DNA from: Limnomonas spitsbergensis
Taxonomy: Eukaryota; Chlorophyta; Chlorophyceae; Chlamydomonadales
Direction of reading: 5' to 3'
Assembly: GCA_037349105.1 (NCBI GenBank)
Contig: JAYJMM010000021.1
Location: 868,001 to 932,000, forward strand
DNA: 64,000 bases
A model generated the notes under the pieces. That model saw only the letters and a list, made by a program, of their open reading frames with translations. It had not been told where the DNA came from and searched no databases. The stretch's first letter is position 1. The number at the start of each line of letters is the position of its first letter. Positions 23,984-33,600 of the stretch are shown piece after piece. The translations under genes were made by a program, and so were the position numbers.

Positions 23984-25521
23984 TGCCTCTTCACTTGCCT
24001 GTATGCCTGTTACGCGCGGTGCAAGCGCTTTATGCCGGTGCAGTTTACACGGTCACTGACGGCCACAAGCGCACTGGTCCTGTGCCTTGCACCAGAGGCA
24101 TCAAACAGGGCTGCCCCCTGAGCCCCCTGCTCTTTAACCTTTACCTCAGTGACCTGCCGGCCATGCTCGCAGCCAAGTGCCCGGCAGAGGGCATTGAGAT
24201 GCAGGCGGGGCGACAGCTACGCTGCCAGCTGTATGCGGATGACCTCTCCTTTCTAGCCCGCACTCCAGCAGGGCTGCAACGCATGCTTGATGCCTTGCAT
24301 GAATATTCGGCACATTAACAGCTTCAGGTCAATGTCAGCAAGACAGAGATCATGGAGTTTGGCAGCCGCTTAGCAGCGCAGCGCCGACAGCCAGCCCATG
24401 TTTGCGTTTACGGCCCTGACCGTACCGTGTTGAAGCGTGTCCAAGAATTCAAATTCTTGGGCATCACTCAGCACGAAAGCGGCGGCATGAAGAGGGCCAT
24501 GGAGGGTAGACAGGCGCCTTTGGCTGCCGCGCTGCACCGTGTTCGCCGCATGGCAGCCAAGGTGGGCCTAAGGCGCCATCTTCCAACCCGCATCAGGCTG
24601 GCAGCTGTGTACGCAGCGCCTGCGGCCAACTACGGAGACGTGGTGTGGGCCACCAGCCACCTTCGGCCGCGGCAATGTCTCTCCAGCAAAATGCAGTCCA
24701 GCTTGCTTCAGCACCTACGCCAGGCTGCGGGGCTACCTGCATCAGCCGCCAGTTGGGGAGTCATGAGAGAGCTGCAGCTCCAGCCACTACAGCGAGACTG
24801 GTGGGCCCATATCCTCCGCTTCTACAATGCAGCGGTGGCACCGGAGGCACAGCAATACAGCCCTCTCATGGCTCAAGCCATGGCAGCAGACATGCAGCTT
24901 GCAATCAGCCAGGGCACTGGCGGCCGCACCTGGTGCTCTGATCTGCTGGGTGCATTAGAGGAGCTGGAGCGGGGGGCAGCCACCCCCACCTTGCGCGAGG
25001 CAGCAGCTGCCCTACAGCGCCTACCCGTCACAGAGGTGTTGGCACTCGTTGACGCAGCCTACGAGCAAGCACGGTTGGACGCAAGCGGCGGTGGGGACCC
25101 CAGGGACCGTACCACCGAGCACAGATCTGCGGCGACCTACCGTGCCTGGTTCCAGTCCACGGCGGGTGCCGTGCTGGCGCAAGCCAAGAGCCGCACTAGT
25201 CAGAGGGAGAGTGCTTGTGTGCGCATCAATTTGCGACTGTGGCTTGGCGCGATCAGCACTGCTGATACCAAAGGACGGCGCAACAGTCAGCGGCGACAGG
25301 CACGCTGCTGCCAGCGGTGTTGGGCACGGGGGGATAGCGAGCAGGTAGAGGATGCGCTGCATGTGTGCTTCCAGTGCCCTAGTGTCAGGGAGCAGTTACG
25401 GGAGCGGAGGTGGGCAGGTCCTCCGGGCACTGCCACTAACTTCCACCAGTTGTACCAGGCTGAGTATGGGTGGGACGCACTTGCTTTTGTGAACTGTGCT
25501 GTGGGCATTATTGAGGGTTAG
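23984..25521 (+). pseudogene. LINE reverse transcriptase, C-terminal half, one in-frame stop
   Basis: Reading in the frame of 23950: GIKQGCPLSPLLFNLYLSDL is the RT palm block before the active site, and QLYADDLSFLA contains the catalytic YADD. An in-frame TAA at 24316-24318 follows HEYSAH. The same frame then resumes with LQVNVSKTEIMEFG and EFKFLGIT, the usual RT continuation, and runs to TAG at 25519-25521. Near the C-terminus CQRCW...H.C..C looks like the Cys/His zinc-binding knuckle common after LINE RTs. The N-terminal RT fingers and endonuclease are missing. One stop and otherwise intact coding suggest a fairly young dead copy. Confidence 0.85.
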
Positions 25522-25884
25522 TCTCCAGGGTTTCTGAGGCCGGTGTCGTTGGCCTTTCCGGCCTTCTCTTTTGGTCATTTTTTGTTGTTGTTGTTTGCCC
25601 CCTTTTTAGTTTCTTCTCTTCTCCCTTCTGATCAGTGAGGCGCCCTCGCGGCCAAGAAGGGGTGGGATACGCTTGCTTTGCTGGACTTACCTTTTCTTAG
25701 AGGCTTTGTTGAGGGCTAGTCTCTAGTGGAACTCAGGTGTTGGACTTGGTCTTCTTTGCCTTCCAGACCTCTCCTTTTGTTCCTTTCCCCCTCTCTTCCT
25801 TTTAGTTCCTTCTTTGCTCCCTTCTGAGCAGTTGGGCGCCCACGCGGCCGAGCTTTGAGCGGGCCCAGAGGTGTAACGTTATTG
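23984..25884 (+). mobile_element. 5'-truncated non-LTR retrotransposon (LINE) with 12-bp TSD
   Basis: Flanked by the perfect direct repeat ACTCAGCCTCAG at 23972-23983 and 25885-25896. It contains a reverse-transcriptase C-terminal region (23984-25521) and a 3' UTR that ends ...CCCAGAGGTGTAACGTTATTG with no poly(A). The 3' UTR holds two diverged tandem copies of its own tail. 25500-25665 starts GAGGGTTAGTCTCCAG and reaches GGCGCCCTCGCGGCC. 25705-25884 starts GAGGGCTAGTCTCTAG and reaches GGGCGCCCACGCGGCCGAGC. The short copies elsewhere in the window match the second tail. No endonuclease domain remains because of 5' truncation. Confidence 0.88.
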
Positions 25885-26454
25885 ACTCAGCCTCAGCGGC
25901 CAAGAGAGAAGGTGCTCAGGACGGGGTGAGAGGCGAGGATGTGGTGAGTGTCCTGGTTTAACGATCCTAATATCCTATGAGAGGACGTTCACTACATCCA
26001 GATCCTTTGGTCTAACTGGTAAGAACGCTACAATGGGCCTAGATGTGCCCAAGCAAATACTGATGATGCACCGGTTCCCACTTACCAGCCATACTCCTAC
26101 AAGCTGATGAGGAGTCAGCACGCCACTGGGCACAAGTACTCCGTGAGAAGTGCTAGGCCACTTTGGGTGGTTGTGCGCACCTTCACCGCACCTGCAGGGT
26201 GTGAAAGGCGACGCTGTACCCTAAGGGTGCAAGGTGCAGGAGTGCCTGATGGAGCTCGTGGGCAGCAAGCGGGAGCTCACGCCAGGCTGCTTCATGGTCC
26301 CTTAAAACCTGGCCCCTGGGAGCTCATACCAGGCTCCTTCATGGTCTGCCAGCTGTTTTTTGAACTGTATTGTCTATATTGGTCTTGGATCAGATGCTGT
26401 TATCCTAGGCTCAGAACAGCAGCGGACTGAGAGCATGGTCTCGGAGCAGGGGCC

Positions 26455-26494
26455 AAGCTTTATTTAGGCAGGGCCCAGAGGTGTAGCATTATTG
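26455..26494 (+). mobile_element. LINE 3'-tail fragment
   Basis: GCCAAGCTTTATTTAGGCAG then GGCCCAGAGGTGTAGCATTATTG matches the family terminus with a few changes. A convincing TSD was not found. Confidence 0.5.
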
Positions 26495-26635
26495 ACACAT
26501 TTTGAGGGTAGCTTTATAGAGTGATGAGTGGTGGGGAGTCAGATTCATATAACCACTTCTGAGGGGTAGTTCCTCCCCCCTAAAGTCATTTTTTCTTTCT
26601 CCGTTTTCTTTACGTTTCATTTCCTTTATCCTTAC

Positions 26636-26985
26636 GAGGGGACAGTTGGGGTCCGGATCACTCTTTCAATCGGTCAGTTTGGCGGTTGGGCTTAATGGGC
26701 AGGGCTGAGGTCAGTGACGCCATACCGGTAAACAAGATTATTGAACTCAATCCTTCCAACAAGCCAACTCAATCATACCGATTATTCGTCTCAATCCTAC
26801 CGATTATTCAACTCATCCTCCTGATTAATCAACTTAATCCTCCCGATTATTCAACTAAATCCTTCTGAGGGGACAGTTGGGGTCCGGATCACCATTGCAA
26901 TCGGACAGCTGGGTGGCCAGGCTTCATGGGCAGGGCCGAGGTCAATGACGCCATACCGGTAAACAAGATTATTGAACTCAATCCT
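26636..26985. repeat. Two-unit tandem duplication (~230 bp)
   Basis: GAGGGGACAGTTGGGGTCCG ... GGTCA(G/A)TGACGCCATACCGG ... ATTATTGAACTCAATCC appears at about 26636-26757 and 26868-26985. The first unit is followed by short (CCGATTATTCAACTCAATCCTA)-like repeats. A pyrimidine-rich tract precedes it, as in the LINE tails. Confidence 0.7.
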
Positions 26986-27061
26986 CGGTCCGATCACAAT
27001 CATCTAGCACACACGTCTGCGAGACATAGGCAAGACTCGCGCCCCATTGACAGCTGCAGAA

Positions 27062-27156
27062 ACCTGCTGACTCCCTTTTTTCTCTTCAGTTCTTCACCCA
27101 CAGTCGGGAGCCAACTCGGCCGAGCCTTTTTAGCACGGCCCAGAGGGGTGACAACA
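27062..27156 (+). mobile_element. LINE 3'-tail fragment
   Basis: A pyrimidine-rich tract is followed by CCAACTCGGCCGAGCCTTTTT and GCCCAGAGGGGTGACAACATTG. It sits immediately downstream of the glucosidase II beta stop codon. The TSD is unclear. Confidence 0.55.
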
Positions 27157-27202
27157 TTGTTAAACTACTTCGGCGCCCATACCCAGAAAAGCCTAGCTGT
27201 TC

Positions 27203-30200
27203 TCAAAGCTCGTCATGCACAATTCCTGCAGCAGCAATCTCCGCCTGGACTTCGGCCTGAAGGGCATGCAGCTGGTCCAGTTGAGCCATGAGGGCGTCAT
27301 GATCCGCTTGATTACAAGCCACAGGAGTTGTCAAGACGACGTCGTACACACAGGTGGAGGGCTCACTCCCACTGTGCATAAGCTCGTCCATACCGCACTC
27401 CAAGCGCACGCGCAGACTGCGTGCCGGGGCCTGCAGCAGCAAATCAAGCCAGCTATGAACCATGGCAATGTAGGCTGAACCACATGAAAATACGTTGGGA
27501 CGAGAGGCAGTTATTGGAAACAAATAAGCTGGCACTCACATCATTGCAAGGATCGCCACCTTCGAAGACAGCCATTGAGTAGTTGCCCCGGAAACCCCTC
27601 CATACGCCCAGGTTGACCCTGTTTTGGTGCGAGTGCGCTTCCATCTGGGAGGCCTTGTCAAAGAAGCAGGCCTCAAAAGTCCAGCGCGCGCCATTGTCCT
27701 GGAAGCACCTGAGAGGAAGGGCACCACCGAATACATCAGACAGTGTGCAACTGCAATCCATTCCTGGCTTTGTGACACAAACATGGATATGTGATTATCA
27801 TAAGCGATTGTAATCGTACAATGTATAAAATCAGAAGCCTAACATGTATGCAGCCTTGAGCATAAGATGTATGAAGACCAGGTCATGAGGGAAGCAGTTC
27901 TACCATGAGGCAAGCAGTCCTGAATGACGGATAACGAGGGTGGCTGTTCATCTGTCCTTCATGCTTGCTTCCCTCAGTATCCACCCATGCAACGGGTCCC
28001 AAAGGACACACCACCTTTTTGTCTCACCTGCCAGCATAGGGGAAGAAGATATCAGCAGGGCCATAGTCGTAGCTGAAAGTTTGGTAGCTTTCCATGTCTG
28101 ACTTGTCCTTGATCATGGACTGAAGCTCGACCTCCAGTCCGCTCAGCTTAAGGTTGGCCGCGGACAGCTCAGCACTGACATCTGCAGAAGTGCAGACAGG
28201 GAAGGAGACATCACGTGCAAGAATTGGCCTCAGGTATGGCAGGCGGCACAGGGCGTAGACACTTTGGTCCTCAAACACAAAGCCAGGGTCGTGCAGACGG
28301 TGACCTGCGAACACACTTCATACAACAAATTTAACTTCACATACGCCCATGGCTGCATATGTGTACCTGCCGACTTATCCGCCTTGTGCTTCACTTGTTG
28401 CCGGGCATGGCCCTGCTGCTGCTGCTGCTGCAGATGTCTGTGCTGGCCAGCTTTGTACTCCATCTTCCTCTCATGATTTAACCTGGCAGCCTCCTTGCGC
28501 TCTTTGAGATCCCTTGCTATGCCCTCCCTGAAAACCATTTTGAACCAGGCGCCCCAGCTTTTGGTCCATTGCTTGAGGAGGTTGACAAACACCATGAACT
28601 CTTCCCACTCGCCCAGCCTCTCTGCTGCTGGCGCTGCGGAACGGCGGAAACGCGGGTCACAGGCCAGCCTACGCGCGAATGAGAGATCACAATGCATCAT
28701 AACACCCAAAGCTCCCTGAATCCAGAATACAGTTACCTTGGACATAAGGCAGAGGCTCGTAGTCTGCTTGGCCTTCATCATCTGGCTCATCGTCATCTAC
28801 ATCCTCCGACTACACAACCAAAATAGGGGGCATGTACCACACGTTTGTCAAACATTCCCAAGGGCACCTCATCACAGAATGAATACCGGTGGTGGACAAC
28901 AGGCTATTCCATGTCCTTAATATAGACATTAATTTACACCAGTTTGAGGAAGACACCTACCGTAGAAGCCGAGGCATCGGGATCTGTGGTCCACTGGGAT
29001 GCGATTCTACGTCCGCGCTCCTCCGTTGTTTCTTCCTGGAAATTCAAAGGTAGGTTAGAAAGGGTACAGTTGGTAGACTTCTCTGATTGCATCATATCGC
29101 ACCTTGTTAACAGGACGATGACGATTAGTAGGCAAAATACTACACCAGGAAAAGCCAGGCCAAATCCAACCACCAAGCGCAAGTTGCCCTGTACCCAGAC
29201 ACATGGGACGGTATTACTTTGCCATTCTTGATAGGGTGTGTTTCAACATAATCCATGAACTACAGAAAACGGATACAGTAAGCTAACGCTGTCAAAATTT
29301 GGCCATAAAGAGAAAATCTAATGACAGCTCTACTAGCTGTACCCAACACCACAGGATGCAAGATTATCTGGGTATGGGCTGGTAAACCAAATCCCACCTG
29401 AGTGGTTTCTACAACTTCTTCAGTGGGAGCAGGCTGCTCTGAAGCAGCTCCTGCATTAGATGCCTCCAGCTCTTGCCTCTTGCGCTCCTCCTCTGTTCTT
29501 TTCTGTGACCTAATGAGTTCCCTGCGGACCTCCTCAGCCTCCCTTGCAGCCCTTTCGACTGTGACCCTGGCCGAGTTATGTTCCTCAGCCTTGGCCTTCT
29601 CAGCTGCAATTTCACAATCATATCAAATCAGTGATAAGCCCACAGCATTCAAAACAGGACAGATTTCAGGAAGGCATGAGCAAATGCAGCGACGCTGAGC
29701 ATACCTCGGGCAGCATCGACAACACTTTGCTTTGCCTGAATCTCTGCATCAATGGTTGTGGAGCGCACATTCCAGTCTTTCCTCTTGGCTGAAGCACTGT
29801 CCACAATGGATGCTTTCTTGGTCAGAAAGCTGTTGTAGGAAGCAACCTTCTCTTGCAGCTCAACCAGCTTATAAGAGTTCTTCTCCAGACAGGTATTGGG
29901 GCAGCCCTTCAGCTCGTCAGTTCCATCGCAACAATCTGGAGGTACAAGTCGAAACGGTCGTGTGCCGAAGCTTAGGGTGCCGAAGCCAATCGTTGTGATT
30001 GAATTTTTACGCACTTACCATCATTTGAAACAAGGCGCATTGAATCCATGCGGAAGGGAACAGCAGGGCTTACCACAAATCCCGTCATCAACGAAAGAAG
30101 CGCTCAGCATCTGGGCCTCATGACCCTTGTTGCGGCAGTAAAACCTGCCATTTCCACAAGCGGAAGTGCCTGCAGAAAAGGCGGAGGACGTAAGGAGAGC

Positions 30201-30435
30201 GAGGGAGACAAGATCGTCAAATCGTCAGACCTGGCTCATCGCTTCCATCTTCGCAGTCGCAATAGTTATCATTCACACGAGAGAATGGGATTTTCTTTGA
30301 TCCATTAGAGCACGAGAAAAATCCACCAGCACCATAATAGTTGTCAGCTTGATCAGGATTTAAGCCTCTAATCGCGTTAGCTTGAGAGCCAATTATCAAG
30401 CTCGACAGCCCTAAGATCACGAGGAGCATCGACAT
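27203..30435 (-). CDS. Glucosidase II beta subunit (PRKCSH-type), 11 exons, 581 aa
   Basis: Exons: 30435-30231, 30169-30074, 29935-29705, 29603-29398, 29259-29218, 29035-28961, 28809-28737, 28633-28367, 28181-28028, 27708-27540, 27430-27203. The sum is 1746 nt and all phases fit. The protein starts with a signal peptide (about 1-21, ending SQANA). Two LDL-receptor-like Cys/acidic repeats follow: [21 protein letters not shown] and [16 protein letters not shown]. Next come a Lys/Glu coiled coil (about 100-230), an acidic linker ([13 protein letters not shown]), a Gln-rich stretch, a second coiled coil and a C-terminal MRH lectin domain ([16 protein letters not shown] ... [17 protein letters not shown]). 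It ends VHDEL, an ER-retrieval signal. The subunit anchors the catalytic alpha subunit in the ER lumen and recognises mannose during N-glycan glucose trimming. Its introns are short and free of satellites, unlike its neighbours. Only two acceptors (28633 and 28181) required choosing between alternatives. Confidence 0.93.
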
Positions 30436-30648
30436 GATAGCCTAGTATGTTGTTCGGGGGAAGCCAGCAGCAGCAGGTATTGTACTGTTGCTGCGATGTA
30501 GGAGGCTTAGGGTTCAGCATTCGTCCTTCTTCAAACCTTTCGCACATTGATTGCCCTACCCGATAGAAAGACAATCGTTGGCATGTAATTGGTAATTTCG
30601 TTGTTTTCGAATTGTATAAAATTGAAAACGGAAGCCACAGGCTCCAGG
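30436..30648. promoter_or_regulatory. Bidirectional promoter between glucosidase II beta and DCAF1
   Basis: Only 213 bp separate the two divergent ATGs, so both core promoters and 5' UTRs must share this space. A TATA-like GTATAAAA sits at about 30615, oriented towards DCAF1. Whether it is used is not known. Confidence 0.6.
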
Positions 30649-33600
30649 ATGCAGCAGCCGCAGGGATTCGACAGAATCGCCTCGCTGCGGGCGATGCCGG
30701 CCTTTGACCACCAAGCCGTGAAAGATTTGCTCCAACTGGCAAAGAGTAGTAGCCACATGACACAGTTGGACGCATTGCAGCGCCTGGCCAAGCTTTTGGA
30801 AGATGAAGAAGCCTTGTTTCGAGATGTCACTGGAGACCCTTGGGCTATACCTAACCAACGTGCTGGTTTCAATATTGGCAAGATTCTTGCCATCATTAAG
30901 GTGATGGTCTTGCCTGAGTGCCCACCATGCATGGCTGCATGCATGCATGCATGCATGTTTGTCACAACGGCTTGGCAGCCTGCTCACCTATCTTCAGCCT
31001 GTAGTGTCACCTCCCCGAACTGCAATATGAATCCATATTGTCGGCCTGTTTTACCCATCCACACCCAAAGAGAGGGAACCCAGGTCTAATAAATGACAGA
31101 TATGCCCCTACCTAAGGTCCTTGGGTGTGGATTTGGTCATCATGCCATTTCTCTACCTAAGGCTGCTCTTACCCTCCTCTTACCTCAGGAGCAAGAGCAG
31201 GTGTATGACCGCGTGGCTGAGGGCTGGGTGATGAGCCGAGGTGCAACCCCAGACCAGCAGGCGATAGGGCTTCGCTTTTTGCTGTCTGTGCTGACCTGTG
31301 GACAGTTTGAATACCCGCTCACAGAAGAGGGCTTCATGGAAGATGTGCAGAGGTGAGGGTGCATGGGCTGTTTGAGGGACCGAGATTGCACGGGATGTGT
31401 TAGGCTGCATGGCCTGCATGGGCTCTTTGAGGCTCCCATGGGCTGAATTAGGCGGGCAGCTGAAGGTCTCTCTGTACGCCATACAGGGGGCTCAAATAGG
31501 CTGCGTAATGCCTCTAATTCATGGTGTTATTTCCTGAGGGATGAGGCACTTCTGATGTTACTGCTGGTGCTGATGATACGCTTTATCACAGACGCTCTAT
31601 CACGGATTCCCCCCACCCCTCGCCCCTTCAGGTGGGCTGCTGAGTACGGGGACTCCACGCCCTCAGCTGCTGATCCATCTCCAAAGGATGAGGCAGCCCT
31701 GCTGGTTGAGGAGCGCAGCGTGTATGCCACAGGTGACGCGCACCCCAGGACCAGACCAGTGAGCCAAACATTCTTAGGGTAGCTGGAATTGAGCTTGCTC
31801 ATCCCCTACCAGCCACGCGGCCGAGCGTTCAGCAGGGCTCAGCGGGTATGAATCGCTATAAACATCTGAAAAGATGGAGGTGGGCTGGGCCCTGCCTCCG
31901 GTGCATTTCTCCCAACGAGTGTGAGACCTTTGCTGCTCAGAGGCTCCGCTCCGATCCACCCGGCTGGCTGGCCTTATCCACTTTGACACATATCCTCTCC
32001 TTGCTTTTAAATTTGAAACTTGTCAAACTGCAATATCCTGGTATTTGCACCTCCTTACCGTCCCTCCTATGCCCTTACTCCTGACCAGGCCTTCTGGCTG
32101 CCTCCTTGTCCAACCTGGACTATGTGGAGAGTCAGGTGAAGGGACCCCTCCTGGGCCGGGTCAGCAAGTACCTTCGCACAGCTGTGTTGGAGCCGCTACG
32201 CAAGCAGCAGCAGACGTTCAAGGCCCCTGTGCCAGCAGTAGCTGCGGCAGGAGATGCGCCACCAGGAGCGCGTGACCCTCAAGAGCAGGGTGCTGCGCAG
32301 GCAGCTGCCGGCGCCGTCGAGGCCGCCTTTGCAGCCAGGGTGCGGCGTCTGCGTCAAAACCGTGTACGCTACTGCGTCCAAATCATCAGTCAAACAGGTG
32401 TGCTGCTCAGCGCTCAGCCGGGCCAGGTGAATAGGTGATAAGTTCATCTGTCGCGGCTGAGGTATCGGTCATAAATTAATCTGATCACCTGGCGGGGCTT
32501 GGAGGAACGAGTCTTAAGAGCTCCTCTCGTGATGAGTGCGATAGTCCATGAATCATAAGCCAGCAAGTGAGCAGGCAGGTGAGCAGGCAGGTTGGCAGGC
32601 AGGCCAGGGCAGGAAGCCGCTGCGATTAGGGAAGGAGAGCAGAGGTGAGCAGAGATGAGCATCACAGCCAAGTGGGTAGGTCTTAAGTGAATCTGCTGTT
32701 GCTAGGTCTGCAGGCTTTTGTTCCTGATGGATCCACCATACATTTCGGTGCCTCGGACGGTATATGGGGACGGGGGGCGATGCCACGCTTGGTTTCAACT
32801 CTGCCTTGTTGTTCTCTAGGAGCTGCTGCAGGTTAGACCGAGCTTGTTTTCCCGGGCCCCCACCTCTCCCCTTTGCCTTCGCCTCATCCCTGCACCCCCT
32901 CCTCTCCCCTACAAACTCCCTCCCCTGCACCCCTGCCTGTGAGCCTCTCATCTTCAACATCCTTCCTCTGCACCTTTGACTCCCCCTTCAACCTTGTCCC
33001 CTTGTTCCCCCTTGCCCCCCTGTTGCACCCAGGCGAGTTTGTTGAGAGCCTGGCCCCAGTGCTTCAGGAGGCTGGTGTGGAGGTGGTCGTCGCGCTGCTC
33101 AAGCACTGCCACAGCCCGACCGCGGCCAGCATGGCGCAGCTGGGCGACCCTCGCCCGCTGCTGACGCACGAGGTGCTGGAGATGCTCTGTGCGCTGCTCA
33201 CGCACAGGCGATTCGCCGAGGCGTTTGTGGAGCAGGGCGGGGCGCAGCAGCTGTTGCTGCTGCCTAGGTGGGTGTTGGGTGGGTGGGGGGAGTCAAGGTC
33301 GAGCCTCAGCTACTAATGCACGGCTAAACATAGAGCAAGCTTCAGCTTGCGTTATGTTCCGCAGCAAATGCACTGCTGAACGTAAGGCAAAGCAACTGCT
33401 GTGTGGGTGTACTCATGCTCGAGGCTGCTTGAGAGTCGGCGTGGCTTGTCTCTTTAGGTTCATGCGAGGCCTGTCTGGGCTTCCTTCTGCGGGCGCATCG
33501 TACTGTCTGTAAGGGCACTTTATTGAATTGTATGTTTTTTGGGCATGTCATGCTGCCTGCCAGGGCATATGATTTCTCTCCATGTTTTGCAAGTGTTTCA

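Noticed and set aside
28182..28318. Extending glucosidase II beta exon 9 upstream to the acceptor near 28310
   Set aside because: It would be in frame, but it adds a non-conserved stretch. The acceptor at 28182|28181 has a better pyrimidine tract and joins the linker directly to the helical region before the MRH domain.
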